Positions 6,702-14,649 of a stretch of 41,802 nucleotides of DNA are shown one piece after another. The stretch comes from Fidelibacterota bacterium (lineage in GTDB: Bacteria; Fidelibacterota; UBA2242). Within the stretch, counting starts at the first letter, position 1. Every line of letters starts with the position of its first letter. Made by a program: the position numbers and the translations under genes. The notes under the pieces were generated by a model. That model worked only from the letters and a program-made list of their open reading frames with translations. It did no database searches and was not told the origin of the DNA. The DNA lies in assembly GCA_016783665.1 (NCBI GenBank), contig JADHWC010000012.1, positions 1-41,802 of the forward strand, written 5' to 3'.

Positions 6702-7913
6702 TTATACAAAGAATTGTTCCGGAACGGATTTCAGGGAGATTACCTCTGCTATTTTTTCCTGTATATTAAAACCTTTTGGACATTTCACTATACAGGATGA
6801 ACAATCCTGACATACATTTGAATTTACATCTAACGTCGAAATTAATTCTTTCGATTCCCAATGATTCCGGTAGGCGTAGGCATACATGTGAGCCCGCATC
6901 AGGTCAGGAATCGGCAGATGCTTGGGGCACTGTTTCAGACAGGTTTCACAACCCTGGCAATAAACTCCTCTAGGAGAATTATATCCAAGTTCCAATAATT
7001 CGCTATCCTTTTCGTTAAAGACCATATCTTCCATGACAGATAAATCCGTTTCCATTTGTTCAAAGGTTGTAAAACCCGGAATAATAGTCGTAACATTTTT
7101 ATCCTGTAAAACCCATTTTAATGCTGCTTTTGCATCGACTGGTTTGGCTTTTTCTTCATCAAGATAACCACCGGCAAGAGCTTTCATTCCTACAATCCCA
7201 ATACCGACGGCTGCAGCGTCCGCGATTGCCTTCTTTATTTCAAGATGATGATCCTGTTTGAAATTATAGGAGGTGAGGATGACATCATAAAATCGACTGT
7301 CGATCGCTGCCTGAATGACTTCCGGTTCATTACGATGGGTGGAAACTCCGAGAAAGCGGGCGCGTCCCTCTTTTTTGATGGCCGCCATAGCCTTCATCAG
7401 TGGTTCGAACAGAGTGGCTTCCCGTTTCCAGGAATTGTGCAGATACAGAATGTCCACATAGTCCAGCCCGAGTCGCTCCAGGCTTTCACTAAACTTTTTG
7501 ATAAAATCTTCGCCGGTCGTTTCTTCGGTAAAAAGACCTGTTTGACGGTTATAAGGACGTCCGGGAATTTTTGTGGCAATAACAAATGAATCCCGGGGAT
7601 AATCTTTGATAACCGTTCCGATCATTTTTTCATTTTTTCCGCGCTGGTAAGACCATGCGGTATCAAGATGGACAATTCCGGCATCCAATGCCGCTTTGAC
7701 GAGGTTGGGATTATCTGCATTCATAACACCCATGTTAATGACAGGAAGTTTGATACCGGTTTTACCGAGAGTACGGTAGATGATTTTCCGTTGTTTAGCA
7801 GGATTTGGTTTAGGCTCGACAGCCTTATCCGGTGATAACATCACATAGCCACCGAATCCGGCTGCAGCCGTCCTGAGAAAGTCGCGACGATTCAATGGTT
7901 TTTGATTTTTCAA
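6702..7913 (-). CDS. Tat-exported aldo/keto reductase fused to a two-cluster ferredoxin domain
   Basis: Domain order in 403 residues: twin-arginine signal (NRRDFLRTAAAGFGG, Arg9-Arg10), aldo/keto reductase barrel from about 45 to 300, then two 4Fe-4S motifs. The barrel tetrad is visible as D84 and Y89 (HLDTAWSY), K115 (ATKIPG) and H159 (LYLHNS). The cluster cysteines are C319/322/325/329 and C368/371/374/378. The family reduces or oxidises carbonyl substrates with NAD(P)H; the ferredoxin tail suggests electron exchange with a redox chain. A Tat signal would export the folded, cofactor-loaded protein, which raises the question of how nicotinamide is supplied there. The gene sits 22 bases after the amidohydrolase gene and 14 bases before the DUF6599 gene. 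The substrate is unknown. Confidence 0.88.
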   Translation of the reverse strand: MKNQKPLNRRDFLRTAAAGFGGYVMLSPDKAVEPKPNPAKQRKIIYRTLGKTGIKLPVINMGVMNADNPNLVKAALDAGIVHLDTAWSYQRGKNEKMIGTVIKDYPRDSFVIATKIPGRPYNRQTGLFTEETTGEDFIKKFSESLERLGLDYVDILYLHNSWKREATLFEPLMKAMAAIKKEGRARFLGVSTHRNEPEVIQAAIDSRFYDVILTSYNFKQDHHLEIKKAIADAAAVGIGIVGMKALAGGYLDEEKAKPVDAKAALKWVLQDKNVTTIIPGFTTFEQMETDLSVMEDMVFNEKDSELLELGYNSPRGVYCQGCETCLKQCPKHLPIPDLMRAHMYAYAYRNHWESKELISTLDVNSNVCQDCSSCIVKCPKGFNIQEKIAEVISLKSVPEQFFV

Positions 7914-7935
7914 TTCTTACCTCACATATTTAAAA

Positions 7936-9600
7936 TTATTCACGCATAAACTCAACTTTTCCATCAACTATCGTTATCATTATCCGACAATTTTTAATTT
8001 CTTCCGGTTCAATCATTGTCAAATCATGATCAATTATGACAATATCAGCGAGCTTACCTCTTTCAATCGAACCTTTGATTTTTTCTTCAAAGGACGCATA
8101 AGCAGGGTGGAGGGTATAGCATTTCAGAGCCGCTTCAACGGATACCTTTTCTTCGGGCACCCAGCCGTCCGGGTTCAATCCATCCAGTGTCTGTCGAGTT
8201 ACAGCGGCATAAATGCCCAATAGTGGAACCGGCGGCGCGACATACCAGTCGCTTCCGAAAGCGACAATAGCGCCGGATTTTAATAGACTGTTATAAGCGT
8301 ATGATTGTTGAACCCGATCGTGTCCTATCAAGGACTCAGCCCAGCGACCATCATCGATGGCATGATAGGGCTGAACGCTGGCAATAACTCCTAATTCACG
8401 GAATCGTGGAATGTCAGTCGGTCTCAAATGCTGAACGTGTTCGATTCTGAATCGACGATCTCGCTTGCCATTCTCGTTCAGTATCTTTTCATAAATATCA
8501 AAAATGATTGTGTTGGCTTTATCACCGATTGCATGGGTGATTGATTGCAAACCGCTGGCATCGGAATTAAGAATCATCTGGTACAAATCCTCTTTTGATG
8601 TCACTAACAAGCCGGTGTCTGTAGGCTGATCGCAGTAGGGTTCATGAAATAGGGCTGTATGAGATCCTAAGGAACCATCAACAAAGGATTTTAATCCACC
8701 AATTCGGAGCCATTTTTTACCTGAACCATTTGTTTTGATCTTTTCATCTAATCTTTGCCATGTTGACAAAGGGACTGCCGCCGATATACGGATACGGAGT
8801 TTATTCTTTTTGTTATAATGTTCAAAAATCCGGAGATCATCCCAGGAGCCCATATGATGAACTGCTGTGACGCCTTGTTCCAGTAAATATTGCATGGCGG
8901 CATCCAGCGCCTGGTATTTCAGTGAATCACTTGGCTCACCGATTATCGGGTAAATTAATTCCATGGCATTATCTTTTAAAATTCCGGTAGGTTTACCTTG
9001 TTTATCTCGGACAATCGTTCCTCCGGAAGGTGTGACTGTTGATTCGTCGATATTTGCCAGTTTTAAAGCGAGACTGTTAGCGAGCGCCATATGACCATCA
9101 AGCCGGTTGATCCAAACCGGATTATCAGGCGTCACGTCGTCAATCCAGTCCCGTTTGGGTAAATCGCCACCCCATAAACTATGGTCCCAGTCACCGCATA
9201 AAATCCAATCACCCGGTTCACAGGTTTTTGCAAATTCGGCAAGGCGATTTCTGAATTCCTCCGGTGTATCAGCATCACGCAACTGAACTGACGACAATCT
9301 GAAACCGCCCTCGAGAAGATGAATATGAGAGTCCGTAAATCCCGGCGCTACAAACATTCCATTAGCGTCGATAATAATTGTATTCTTTGAAGTTTTTGAG
9401 GTGATTTCCTTTGTTGAACCAACATAAGTAATGATATTGTCATTTACTGCAATAGCTTCCGCCCATGGCTGGTTGGGATTAGCAGTCCAGATCCTGGCAT
9501 TAATAATAGCTAAGGACACAGATTCCTCCGATAGATTCTTTTGACAGTTAAATATTAATAGAAAAGGAGTTAGCAATAGCGGGAATAAAAAATATTTCAT
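7936..9600 (-). CDS. YtcJ-like amidohydrolase (amidohydrolase family 3), probable lipoprotein
   Basis: A 554-residue metal-dependent hydrolase. An N-terminal hydrophobic segment ends LLIFNC with Cys19, so it is probably lipidated and faces the periplasm or outer membrane. Metal-site residues of the amidohydrolase fold are in place: H92 and H94 in TDSHIH, the candidate carboxylated lysine K304 in KSFVDGSLGSH, H356 in THAIGD, H388 in IEHVQH and D451 in FGSDW. Family members hydrolyse exocyclic amides or formamides; the substrate cannot be told here. The gene heads a three-gene minus-strand operon and is divergent from the lipoprotein gene at 9765. The Asn before the lipidated Cys is not a canonical lipobox residue. 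Confidence 0.88.
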   Translation of the reverse strand: MKYFLFPLLLTPFLLIFNCQKNLSEESVSLAIINARIWTANPNQPWAEAIAVNDNIITYVGSTKEITSKTSKNTIIIDANGMFVAPGFTDSHIHLLEGGFRLSSVQLRDADTPEEFRNRLAEFAKTCEPGDWILCGDWDHSLWGGDLPKRDWIDDVTPDNPVWINRLDGHMALANSLALKLANIDESTVTPSGGTIVRDKQGKPTGILKDNAMELIYPIIGEPSDSLKYQALDAAMQYLLEQGVTAVHHMGSWDDLRIFEHYNKKNKLRIRISAAVPLSTWQRLDEKIKTNGSGKKWLRIGGLKSFVDGSLGSHTALFHEPYCDQPTDTGLLVTSKEDLYQMILNSDASGLQSITHAIGDKANTIIFDIYEKILNENGKRDRRFRIEHVQHLRPTDIPRFRELGVIASVQPYHAIDDGRWAESLIGHDRVQQSYAYNSLLKSGAIVAFGSDWYVAPPVPLLGIYAAVTRQTLDGLNPDGWVPEEKVSVEAALKCYTLHPAYASFEEKIKGSIERGKLADIVIIDHDLTMIEPEEIKNCRIMITIVDGKVEFMRE

Positions 9601-9764
9601 AAGATGATTCTCAGCAATGATTATATGATCTAATTGAGAAATATTGCCTAAATTTAAAAAAAAATCATTTAGATACCAGAAAATCGAAAAGAAATTGCAG
9701 AATTTTTATTGAAATGCTGAATCAGCTTTCATTTTTGCCGAAAACATTTCAAATTTACACTAAG

Positions 9765-10889
9765 ATGTTAAAAATGAGATTACTAATTGTCTGGGTTTTA
9801 GTTTTAGCAGTTGCTTGCACGAAAATTGAAAAGGTTTATGTATTACCCGACAGAGAGGACATAGTAAGCGCGATCTACGAAAAGATAATGACTGATGGCT
9901 CGTTGTCTATCGACGGCTTAAACGACAGTAAGGCATATTTTCTTGATTACTCCTCTTCATCACTATCAAAAATGCTTTTTCCTGACACGGTTGAATACGG
10001 ATTTTCTAATATTAAGATAGGGCGCAACATTTCACAGGTAGTTGATACAACGATTATCTATGATATAAAGTGGGATTCGGCTTATGTTGACATAAAGTAT
10101 TACTTGAAGGGTAATTTAAAAATAGTTCTGTACGATATAACAATAGACAGTTCAATTTCGTCAGTTCAATATATCGATTCTACATGGTATGATACAACGG
10201 GGTATGCAGTCGATTCAACATGTAATGATACCACTGGAATCTGCGAGTATGATACAACTTATACAGTTGAAACACACGTGGATACAGTTGACAGCGTCAT
10301 TACGTGGTCTTATACGGAGTCATTTTCTCCGGTTGATTCAACCACAAAATCTTTTACACACAGAACACATCAAAAAGCCATTTTTCTTAGAACACAGAAC
10401 ACCAATAACGCCTCGAAAGACTGGCAATTACATAAAATAACACCCATGATATTTGAACCCTCTGACAATTCTCCTGAAATCCGTCAAGCACAAATTGCTC
10501 TTGCCGGTACGCCATCGAGCATTGTGTTATCTGCTTTAGAGGGTGGAAATCCGTTATTGACCTATTTTAATCGAGATTCATTGCCGCTAATCAACTATAG
10601 CGGAACAGTAACGCTATCGTCTGTTTTAGTAGAGAATGAAAATCCATATCCTCGGCAGCCCGGTGAATTGGTTATGGCACACTTCGGGCATGGTGTGAAT
10701 ATATACAAGATCCGGAAAGGACTAAGCGATCCTGACGATGATGGAAGTCATACCGGCAGTTTCAGCGTCAATTCGCATGGGACAAAAGTGTACCGTTTAT
10801 TTATTGATCTCATTGATTATAATTCAATTTTTACACGCACAGGCGCATATAAAGCACATATCTGGATGATCCCATTCCAGGTTCCCTGA
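9765..10889 (+). CDS. hypothetical lipoprotein with an Asp-Thr-rich segment
   Basis: I moved the start to the ATG at 9765 (an alternative is at 9774) because it puts a classical signal sequence, MRLLIVWVLVLAVAC, at the N-terminus with a lipidation Cys; the upstream ATG at 9714 would bury it. The mature part is about 350 residues, beta-rich in appearance, with a repetitive stretch in the middle (YDTTGYAVDSTCNDTTG, then EYDTTYTVETHVDTVDS) dominated by Asp, Thr, Ser and Tyr. I recognise no family. It stands alone, divergent from the amidohydrolase operon, and has no obvious ribosome binding site. Asp/Thr-rich repeats in exported proteins often mean calcium binding or a surface linker, but that is only a suggestion. 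Confidence 0.6.
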   Translation: MLKMRLLIVWVLVLAVACTKIEKVYVLPDREDIVSAIYEKIMTDGSLSIDGLNDSKAYFLDYSSSSLSKMLFPDTVEYGFSNIKIGRNISQVVDTTIIYDIKWDSAYVDIKYYLKGNLKIVLYDITIDSSISSVQYIDSTWYDTTGYAVDSTCNDTTGICEYDTTYTVETHVDTVDSVITWSYTESFSPVDSTTKSFTHRTHQKAIFLRTQNTNNASKDWQLHKITPMIFEPSDNSPEIRQAQIALAGTPSSIVLSALEGGNPLLTYFNRDSLPLINYSGTVTLSSVLVENENPYPRQPGELVMAHFGHGVNIYKIRKGLSDPDDDGSHTGSFSVNSHGTKVYRLFIDLIDYNSIFTRTGAYKAHIWMIPFQVP

Positions 10890-11067
10890 TATTTTTCCTA
10901 TAAATTTAGATCGATCACCATGAGTATGGAATATGAAGCAACTAGCTGACTTGAAATCCATGATCAATTACTAAACAACTTAAAGATACAAATAGGAAAT
11001 AAGAGGAAATAGATAACTATTAATCCTTGGATATTCTATGTATATATTTTAAAATATGGCGCTTTTT

Positions 11068-11153
11068 GGAGAGGTGTCCGAGTGGTTGAAGGAGCACGCT
11101 TGGAAAGCGTGTGTATCTTATAGGTACCCAGGGTTCGAATCCCTGTCTCTCCG
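11068..11153 (+). tRNA. tRNA-Ser (anticodon GGA)
   Basis: An 86-base class II tRNA. The acceptor stem GGAGAGG pairs with TCTCTCC (one G-U) and the discriminator is G. The anticodon stem-loop is CACGC-TTGGAAA-GCGTG with anticodon GGA at 11102-11104. A long variable arm follows, then the T-arm with GGTTCGAAT. CCA is not encoded. It should read UCC and UCU codons. Confidence 0.95.
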
Positions 11154-11224
11154 CACATATCAACATCGATACAAACATCAAGTTTTTCTTTGAGCGGAAA
11201 TGTATATATACTGATCACGGCCTG

Positions 11225-11259
11225 CCCGGCGAAGTGTAACGAAGCCGGGTCTCTCCGCT
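11225..11259. repeat. hairpin followed by a copy of the tRNA-Ser 3' end
   Basis: CCCGGC (11225-11230) pairs with GCCGGG (11244-11249) around a loop that holds GAAGTGTA, a motif repeated near the right end of the window. Directly after it, GTCTCTCCGC repeats ten bases of the tRNA-Ser 3' end (tRNA copy 11144-11153/4). Such a duplication can be a leftover of site-specific integration at a tRNA gene, but ten bases is short and chance is possible. Confidence 0.4.
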
Positions 11260-11290
11260 AATTATTTCAAAAATACGCCATTTGATTCTC

Positions 11291-11314
11291 GTTCCGGGGC
11301 TCCTGCTCCGGAAC
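11291..11314. repeat. REP-like hairpin, copy 2
   Basis: GTTCCGGGGC (11291-11300) and GCTCCGGAAC (11305-11314) form the same stem as the element at 5703-5748, here with only TCCT as loop. TCTCGTTCCGGGGCTCC is identical in both copies. It lies between tRNA-Ser and the tetR promoter. Confidence 0.6.
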
Positions 11315-11328
11315 GATATTAACAGATT

Positions 11329-11353
11329 GGTTGCAGAGTGCAACCCTGCAACC
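11329..11353. repeat. intergenic hairpin
   Basis: GGTTGCAG (11329-11336) and CTGCAACC (11346-11353) are perfect inverted arms around a nine-base loop. No T-run follows. Its role is unknown. The rest of 11154-11457 shows no gene. Confidence 0.4.
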
Positions 11354-11457
11354 AGAGATATGAGACTGTCGGCTACGAAGCAGCCTTTTCGACCTTCACG
11401 CAGGGAATTCCGTAAACTTATTACATCTCATAAACGTAGGGGAAAATAAAATATTTC

Positions 11458-11501
11458 TTGCTACTTACCGGTCGGTTAGTTATATTACCGACCGGTAAGT
11501 A
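11458..11501 (+). promoter_or_regulatory. efflux-operon promoter with two flanking TetR operators
   Basis: A promoter with -35 TTGCTA (11458-11463), a 17-base spacer and -10 TATATT (11481-11486) precedes the tetR gene. Two 15-base arms form a perfect inverted repeat: TACTTACCGGTCGGT (11462-11476), lying in the -35/-10 spacer, and ACCGACCGGTAAGTA (11487-11501), starting right after the -10. Each arm is itself a near-palindrome centred on CCGG, so this is best read as two dimer sites about 24 bases centre to centre. The ribosome binding site AAGGAG overlaps the end of the second arm. Occupation of either site would block transcription, so the operon is probably autorepressed by its TetR protein and induced by a ligand. 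Confidence 0.85.
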
Positions 11502-11511
11502 AGGAGACGCT

Positions 11512-12129
11512 ATGAGTCACAATGAAAACACTAAAGAAAGAATTATTGGAGTAGCCATCGAGTGCTTTGGCGAACTCGGCTACGACGGAACGTCTATGCG
11601 TTTAATCGCGGAAAAATCCGGCGTCAGCAAACCCGCCATCTATTATTACTTTCCTGATAAAGAAAGATTATTTGTTGGCGTTGTCGAGTTTGTTGTCCGG
11701 AAATTTCAGTCTCAACTTGAAAACATTAAAAATTCAAATAAAAATACCTTGGAAAAATTAGAGGCTATCCTTTTGTCCCCGTTTAAGCCCACAAAGAATC
11801 GGGCAACAATTCGTCGTTTTATGAACAGTATCTTCACCAGCGGTATTAAAATGAATAAGCATTTTGATCATCGCAAAATGTTTGAAAGCCAGCAAAAAAT
11901 AATACATGATATCATTCAGCAAGGTAAAGACGAAGACATCTTTAGCGCTGATATTGACGTCAAAGTCTTTATGTATGGATTAATAGGTACAATGAATCTC
12001 TTTTCAAGAGACCACATTTTTGATGATGCGCCACCAATTAATAAAAAAATAGCGGATCAGATTTTAAAACAGTTTGTTGATGGTGTGGGAAAACACTCTG
12101 AAAATAATACAGGGGAATCACATGAATAA
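11512..12129 (+). CDS. TetR/AcrR-family repressor of the RND efflux operon
   Basis: A 205-residue regulator with an N-terminal helix-turn-helix (about residues 8-55: KERIIGVAIECFGELGYDGT, MRLIAEKSGVSKPAIYYYF) followed by a helical ligand-binding and dimerisation half, the usual TetR plan and length. AAGGAG lies five to six bases before the ATG. The gene is the first in the operon, and its promoter carries two palindromic sites overlapping the -35/-10 region, so autoregulation is strongly suggested. Its stop overlaps the start of the outer-membrane protein gene by 8 bases. The inducer is unknown; in family members it is often a toxic lipophilic substrate of the linked pump. Confidence 0.92.
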   Translation: MSHNENTKERIIGVAIECFGELGYDGTSMRLIAEKSGVSKPAIYYYFPDKERLFVGVVEFVVRKFQSQLENIKNSNKNTLEKLEAILLSPFKPTKNRATIRRFMNSIFTSGIKMNKHFDHRKMFESQQKIIHDIIQQGKDEDIFSADIDVKVFMYGLIGTMNLFSRDHIFDDAPPINKKIADQILKQFVDGVGKHSENNTGESHE

Positions 12130-13498
12130 TAGAAGGATTTTAATTTTAGTTGCGGCAATATTACTGACGTCTCAATCCGGCATTATATATGCTGAGACTC
12201 TGGATCTGGACCTGATGACTGCCAGAAAAATTACACTCGAAAACAATCCAGGCATAAAACTGGCTCGTGAAGGAGTAAATAAATCAAAATTACAGATCAC
12301 CGAGTCAAGAAGTAACTTTTTCCCGAGTTTTAATGGATTTTCAAGTCTTCAGCACGCCTGGGACCTCCAGGTAAATATTGTACCGAATTTTATTAAAGAA
12401 ATGATGGGACCATTAACACCAGGGTATGATGATATGCCCGATTATGTCGAGATGTCATTTGGACTTGAAAACACTTTAGTATATGGCGTTAGCGTAAATC
12501 AACCATTATTTACCGGAGGCGCAATCTGGAATGGTTATAAAATGTCAAAACTTGGACATGATATTTCTGTTTCACAGTTAAAATCAACAGAACAAAAAGT
12601 GTTAGGTGATCTTACGTCGGCATATTACGGATTGTTATTTGCAAAATCGCTTTTATCAGTGACTAAAGAGGCCATGACTTCAGCTGAGAATAATCTCGAA
12701 CAGGTAAACAAGTTTTTCAAGGTAGGCAAATCTTCAAGATTCGATGTGCTGAGAGCAGAAGTACAGGTTGCTAATTACAAACCCATGGTTGTTTCAGTAA
12801 AAAATAACATGCGACTTACTGAATCAAGGCTTAAAATAATTATGGGACTAAACACTGAAGTTATATTTAATATTACTGATAAATTGGAATATGAAAAGTG
12901 TGATTTATTAGATAAAAGTATTGATCAAATAACGGAAATTGCCTTTAGAAACAGACCGGAAATGAATATGATGTCTGCTCAGAAAGCAATTTCGAAACGA
13001 CAGTTGTCACTAGCTGTTTCAGCTGCGATGCCATCAGTAGTATTTGGATCTACTTATCAATATATGGGCCAGAGAAATAAAAATTTTCATTTTACTGATG
13101 ACGATCTGAACAAAGCTTTTAATTCCTCAATTAGTATCAATATACCTCTATTTAACGGTTTGAAAAATACATCCAGGATACAACAAGCCAAAATAGCCAT
13201 AAAGGAAAGTAATCATCAGGAAGAATCGCTAAAAAATGGTATTAAACTAGAAGTAAAATCGGCTTATTTTAAAATGAAAGAAGCCGAGGAGAAAGTTGAA
13301 ACTCAGAAAAAAACAATAGAACAAGCCAAGGAAGCATTACGTTTGGCAAATTTGATGTATTCCGAAGGCGCCAGTACACAGTTGGATGTTTTGAATGCCA
13401 ATCTGGCGCTTAATCAAGCCAAGATGAATTATCAGCAATCATTATTTGAATATAATGTAGCGCTTGCAAACTTAAAAAAATCAATAAATCTGTTATAG
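12122..13498 (+). CDS. TolC-family outer-membrane efflux protein
   Basis: I took the ATG at 12122 rather than the one at 12074, because it starts directly with the signal peptide MNNRRILILVAAILLTSQSG and gives 458 residues, a usual TolC-family length. The mature protein contains two outer-membrane efflux repeats, with the typical TARKITLENNPGIKLA segment at the start, NQPLFTGG in the middle and a second INIPLFNGLKN repeat. Long helices end in the classic LDVLNANLALNQAKMNYQQ pattern. It forms the outer-membrane channel through which the RND pump of the operon expels substrate. Overlap with the tetR stop suggests translational coupling. Confidence 0.9.
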   Translation: MNNRRILILVAAILLTSQSGIIYAETLDLDLMTARKITLENNPGIKLAREGVNKSKLQITESRSNFFPSFNGFSSLQHAWDLQVNIVPNFIKEMMGPLTPGYDDMPDYVEMSFGLENTLVYGVSVNQPLFTGGAIWNGYKMSKLGHDISVSQLKSTEQKVLGDLTSAYYGLLFAKSLLSVTKEAMTSAENNLEQVNKFFKVGKSSRFDVLRAEVQVANYKPMVVSVKNNMRLTESRLKIIMGLNTEVIFNITDKLEYEKCDLLDKSIDQITEIAFRNRPEMNMMSAQKAISKRQLSLAVSAAMPSVVFGSTYQYMGQRNKNFHFTDDDLNKAFNSSISINIPLFNGLKNTSRIQQAKIAIKESNHQEESLKNGIKLEVKSAYFKMKEAEEKVETQKKTIEQAKEALRLANLMYSEGASTQLDVLNANLALNQAKMNYQQSLFEYNVALANLKKSINLL

Positions 13499-13507
13499 GA
13501 GTTGAAA

Positions 13508-14647
13508 ATGAAGTCCATTTTGTCATATTTACTAATTACCGTTTCTGTTGCAGCTGTATTGTTAATTAGCAACTGTGGGAAACCTAAAGCAACTGTATCG
13601 GATGAAAAAGAGCGGATATTTCCAGTTCAGGTTACTAAAGTAAAACGAGCAAATATCGAACGTAACATTGCTTATTTGGGCAATCTCGAAGCATACCAAG
13701 AAGTGCGGGTATTCTCTACCATACCAACCCGGATGACTGAATTGAAAGTTGATGTTAATGATTTCGTTAATGAAGAGGATTTACTTGCAGTAGTTGATAA
13801 TATAAAGATAAAACAGGCTGTTATACAGGCTGAAGAGGGATTAAAATCGACTCAGGCGCAATATGAAAATGCATTAGCAGAATGGAAAAGAATTAAAAAA
13901 TTATATGATCAAAATGCTGTCAGTCAATCTCAATACGATGCTGTTAGAACACAGAAAGAGGCAGCTAAAGCAGCAGTAAATCAATTGAAAGCAGGATTGA
14001 AATCAGCAAAAGAACAATTAAATGATAGTTTTATCAAAGCGCCTATATCAGGAATTATTTCAACCCGAACATACAATGTTGGTGACCAGACCAGTCCCCA
14101 ATTTCCTGCTTTTACAATTGTCCAGATGGATAAAATCAAAATAAACATTGATATAGTCGAAAGTCAAATTGCGCTGATTATTCCCAATCAACGAGTAAAT
14201 ATTACTGTTAATACATATCCGGGTGATGTCTTTACCGGCATAGTAAACAAGATATATCCGACAATAAACCCAATGACCCGAACGGTAAAATGTGAAATCA
14301 TTATTGACAACCCTGAATATCGTCTTAGACCGGGTGGGTTTGCGCGTGTCGAAATTGTTACTGATGAGCATGAAAATGTGCTTGTTGTTCCCAAATATGC
14401 GATTATAGAAAAAACATCGCTTGAATACCTGGGAGGCGAGATAACTAATACACGTATAAATACTAAAAATTATGTTTTTATCGTAAAGAATTCCGTTGCA
14501 TTAATGCAACAGATAGAAACTGATATTGTTAACAATAATTATGCAGAAGTAATATCAGGTCTAAACGGCGGAGAAGATATTATAACTATTGGACAATATA
14601 ATATATCTGATTCTTCAATGGTTGAAATAATTGAAGAAGGGGAATAA
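13508..14647 (+). CDS. RND periplasmic adaptor (membrane fusion protein), lipoprotein
   Basis: The start is the ATG at 13508, spaced six bases from AGGAG (13497-13501); the in-frame TTG at 13502 touches the ribosome binding site and is unlikely. The 379-residue protein has a signal segment ending LLISNC (Cys23), so it is probably anchored by lipid. Next come a barrel-sandwich region with LGNLEAYQEVRVFSTIPTRM, a coiled-coil hairpin (about residues 95-175, rich in Ala, Lys and Gln), and FIKAPISGIISTRTYNVGD returning to the lipoyl half. The beta-barrel and membrane-proximal domains close the protein. It bridges the inner-membrane pump and the TolC-type channel. It ends two bases before the pump gene. 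Confidence 0.9.
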   Translation: MKSILSYLLITVSVAAVLLISNCGKPKATVSDEKERIFPVQVTKVKRANIERNIAYLGNLEAYQEVRVFSTIPTRMTELKVDVNDFVNEEDLLAVVDNIKIKQAVIQAEEGLKSTQAQYENALAEWKRIKKLYDQNAVSQSQYDAVRTQKEAAKAAVNQLKAGLKSAKEQLNDSFIKAPISGIISTRTYNVGDQTSPQFPAFTIVQMDKIKINIDIVESQIALIIPNQRVNITVNTYPGDVFTGIVNKIYPTINPMTRTVKCEIIIDNPEYRLRPGGFARVEIVTDEHENVLVVPKYAIIEKTSLEYLGGEITNTRINTKNYVFIVKNSVALMQQIETDIVNNNYAEVISGLNGGEDIITIGQYNISDSSMVEIIEEGE

Positions 14648-14649
14648 TA

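Noticed and set aside
11036-11218. Minus-strand ORF of 60 residues containing GETGIRTLG
   Set aside because: It is antisense to tRNA-Ser; this peptide text is a classic false translation of serine tRNA genes.
14060-14394. Minus-strand ORFs within the efflux adaptor gene
   Set aside because: Antisense shadows; the plus-strand gene is complete and well matched.
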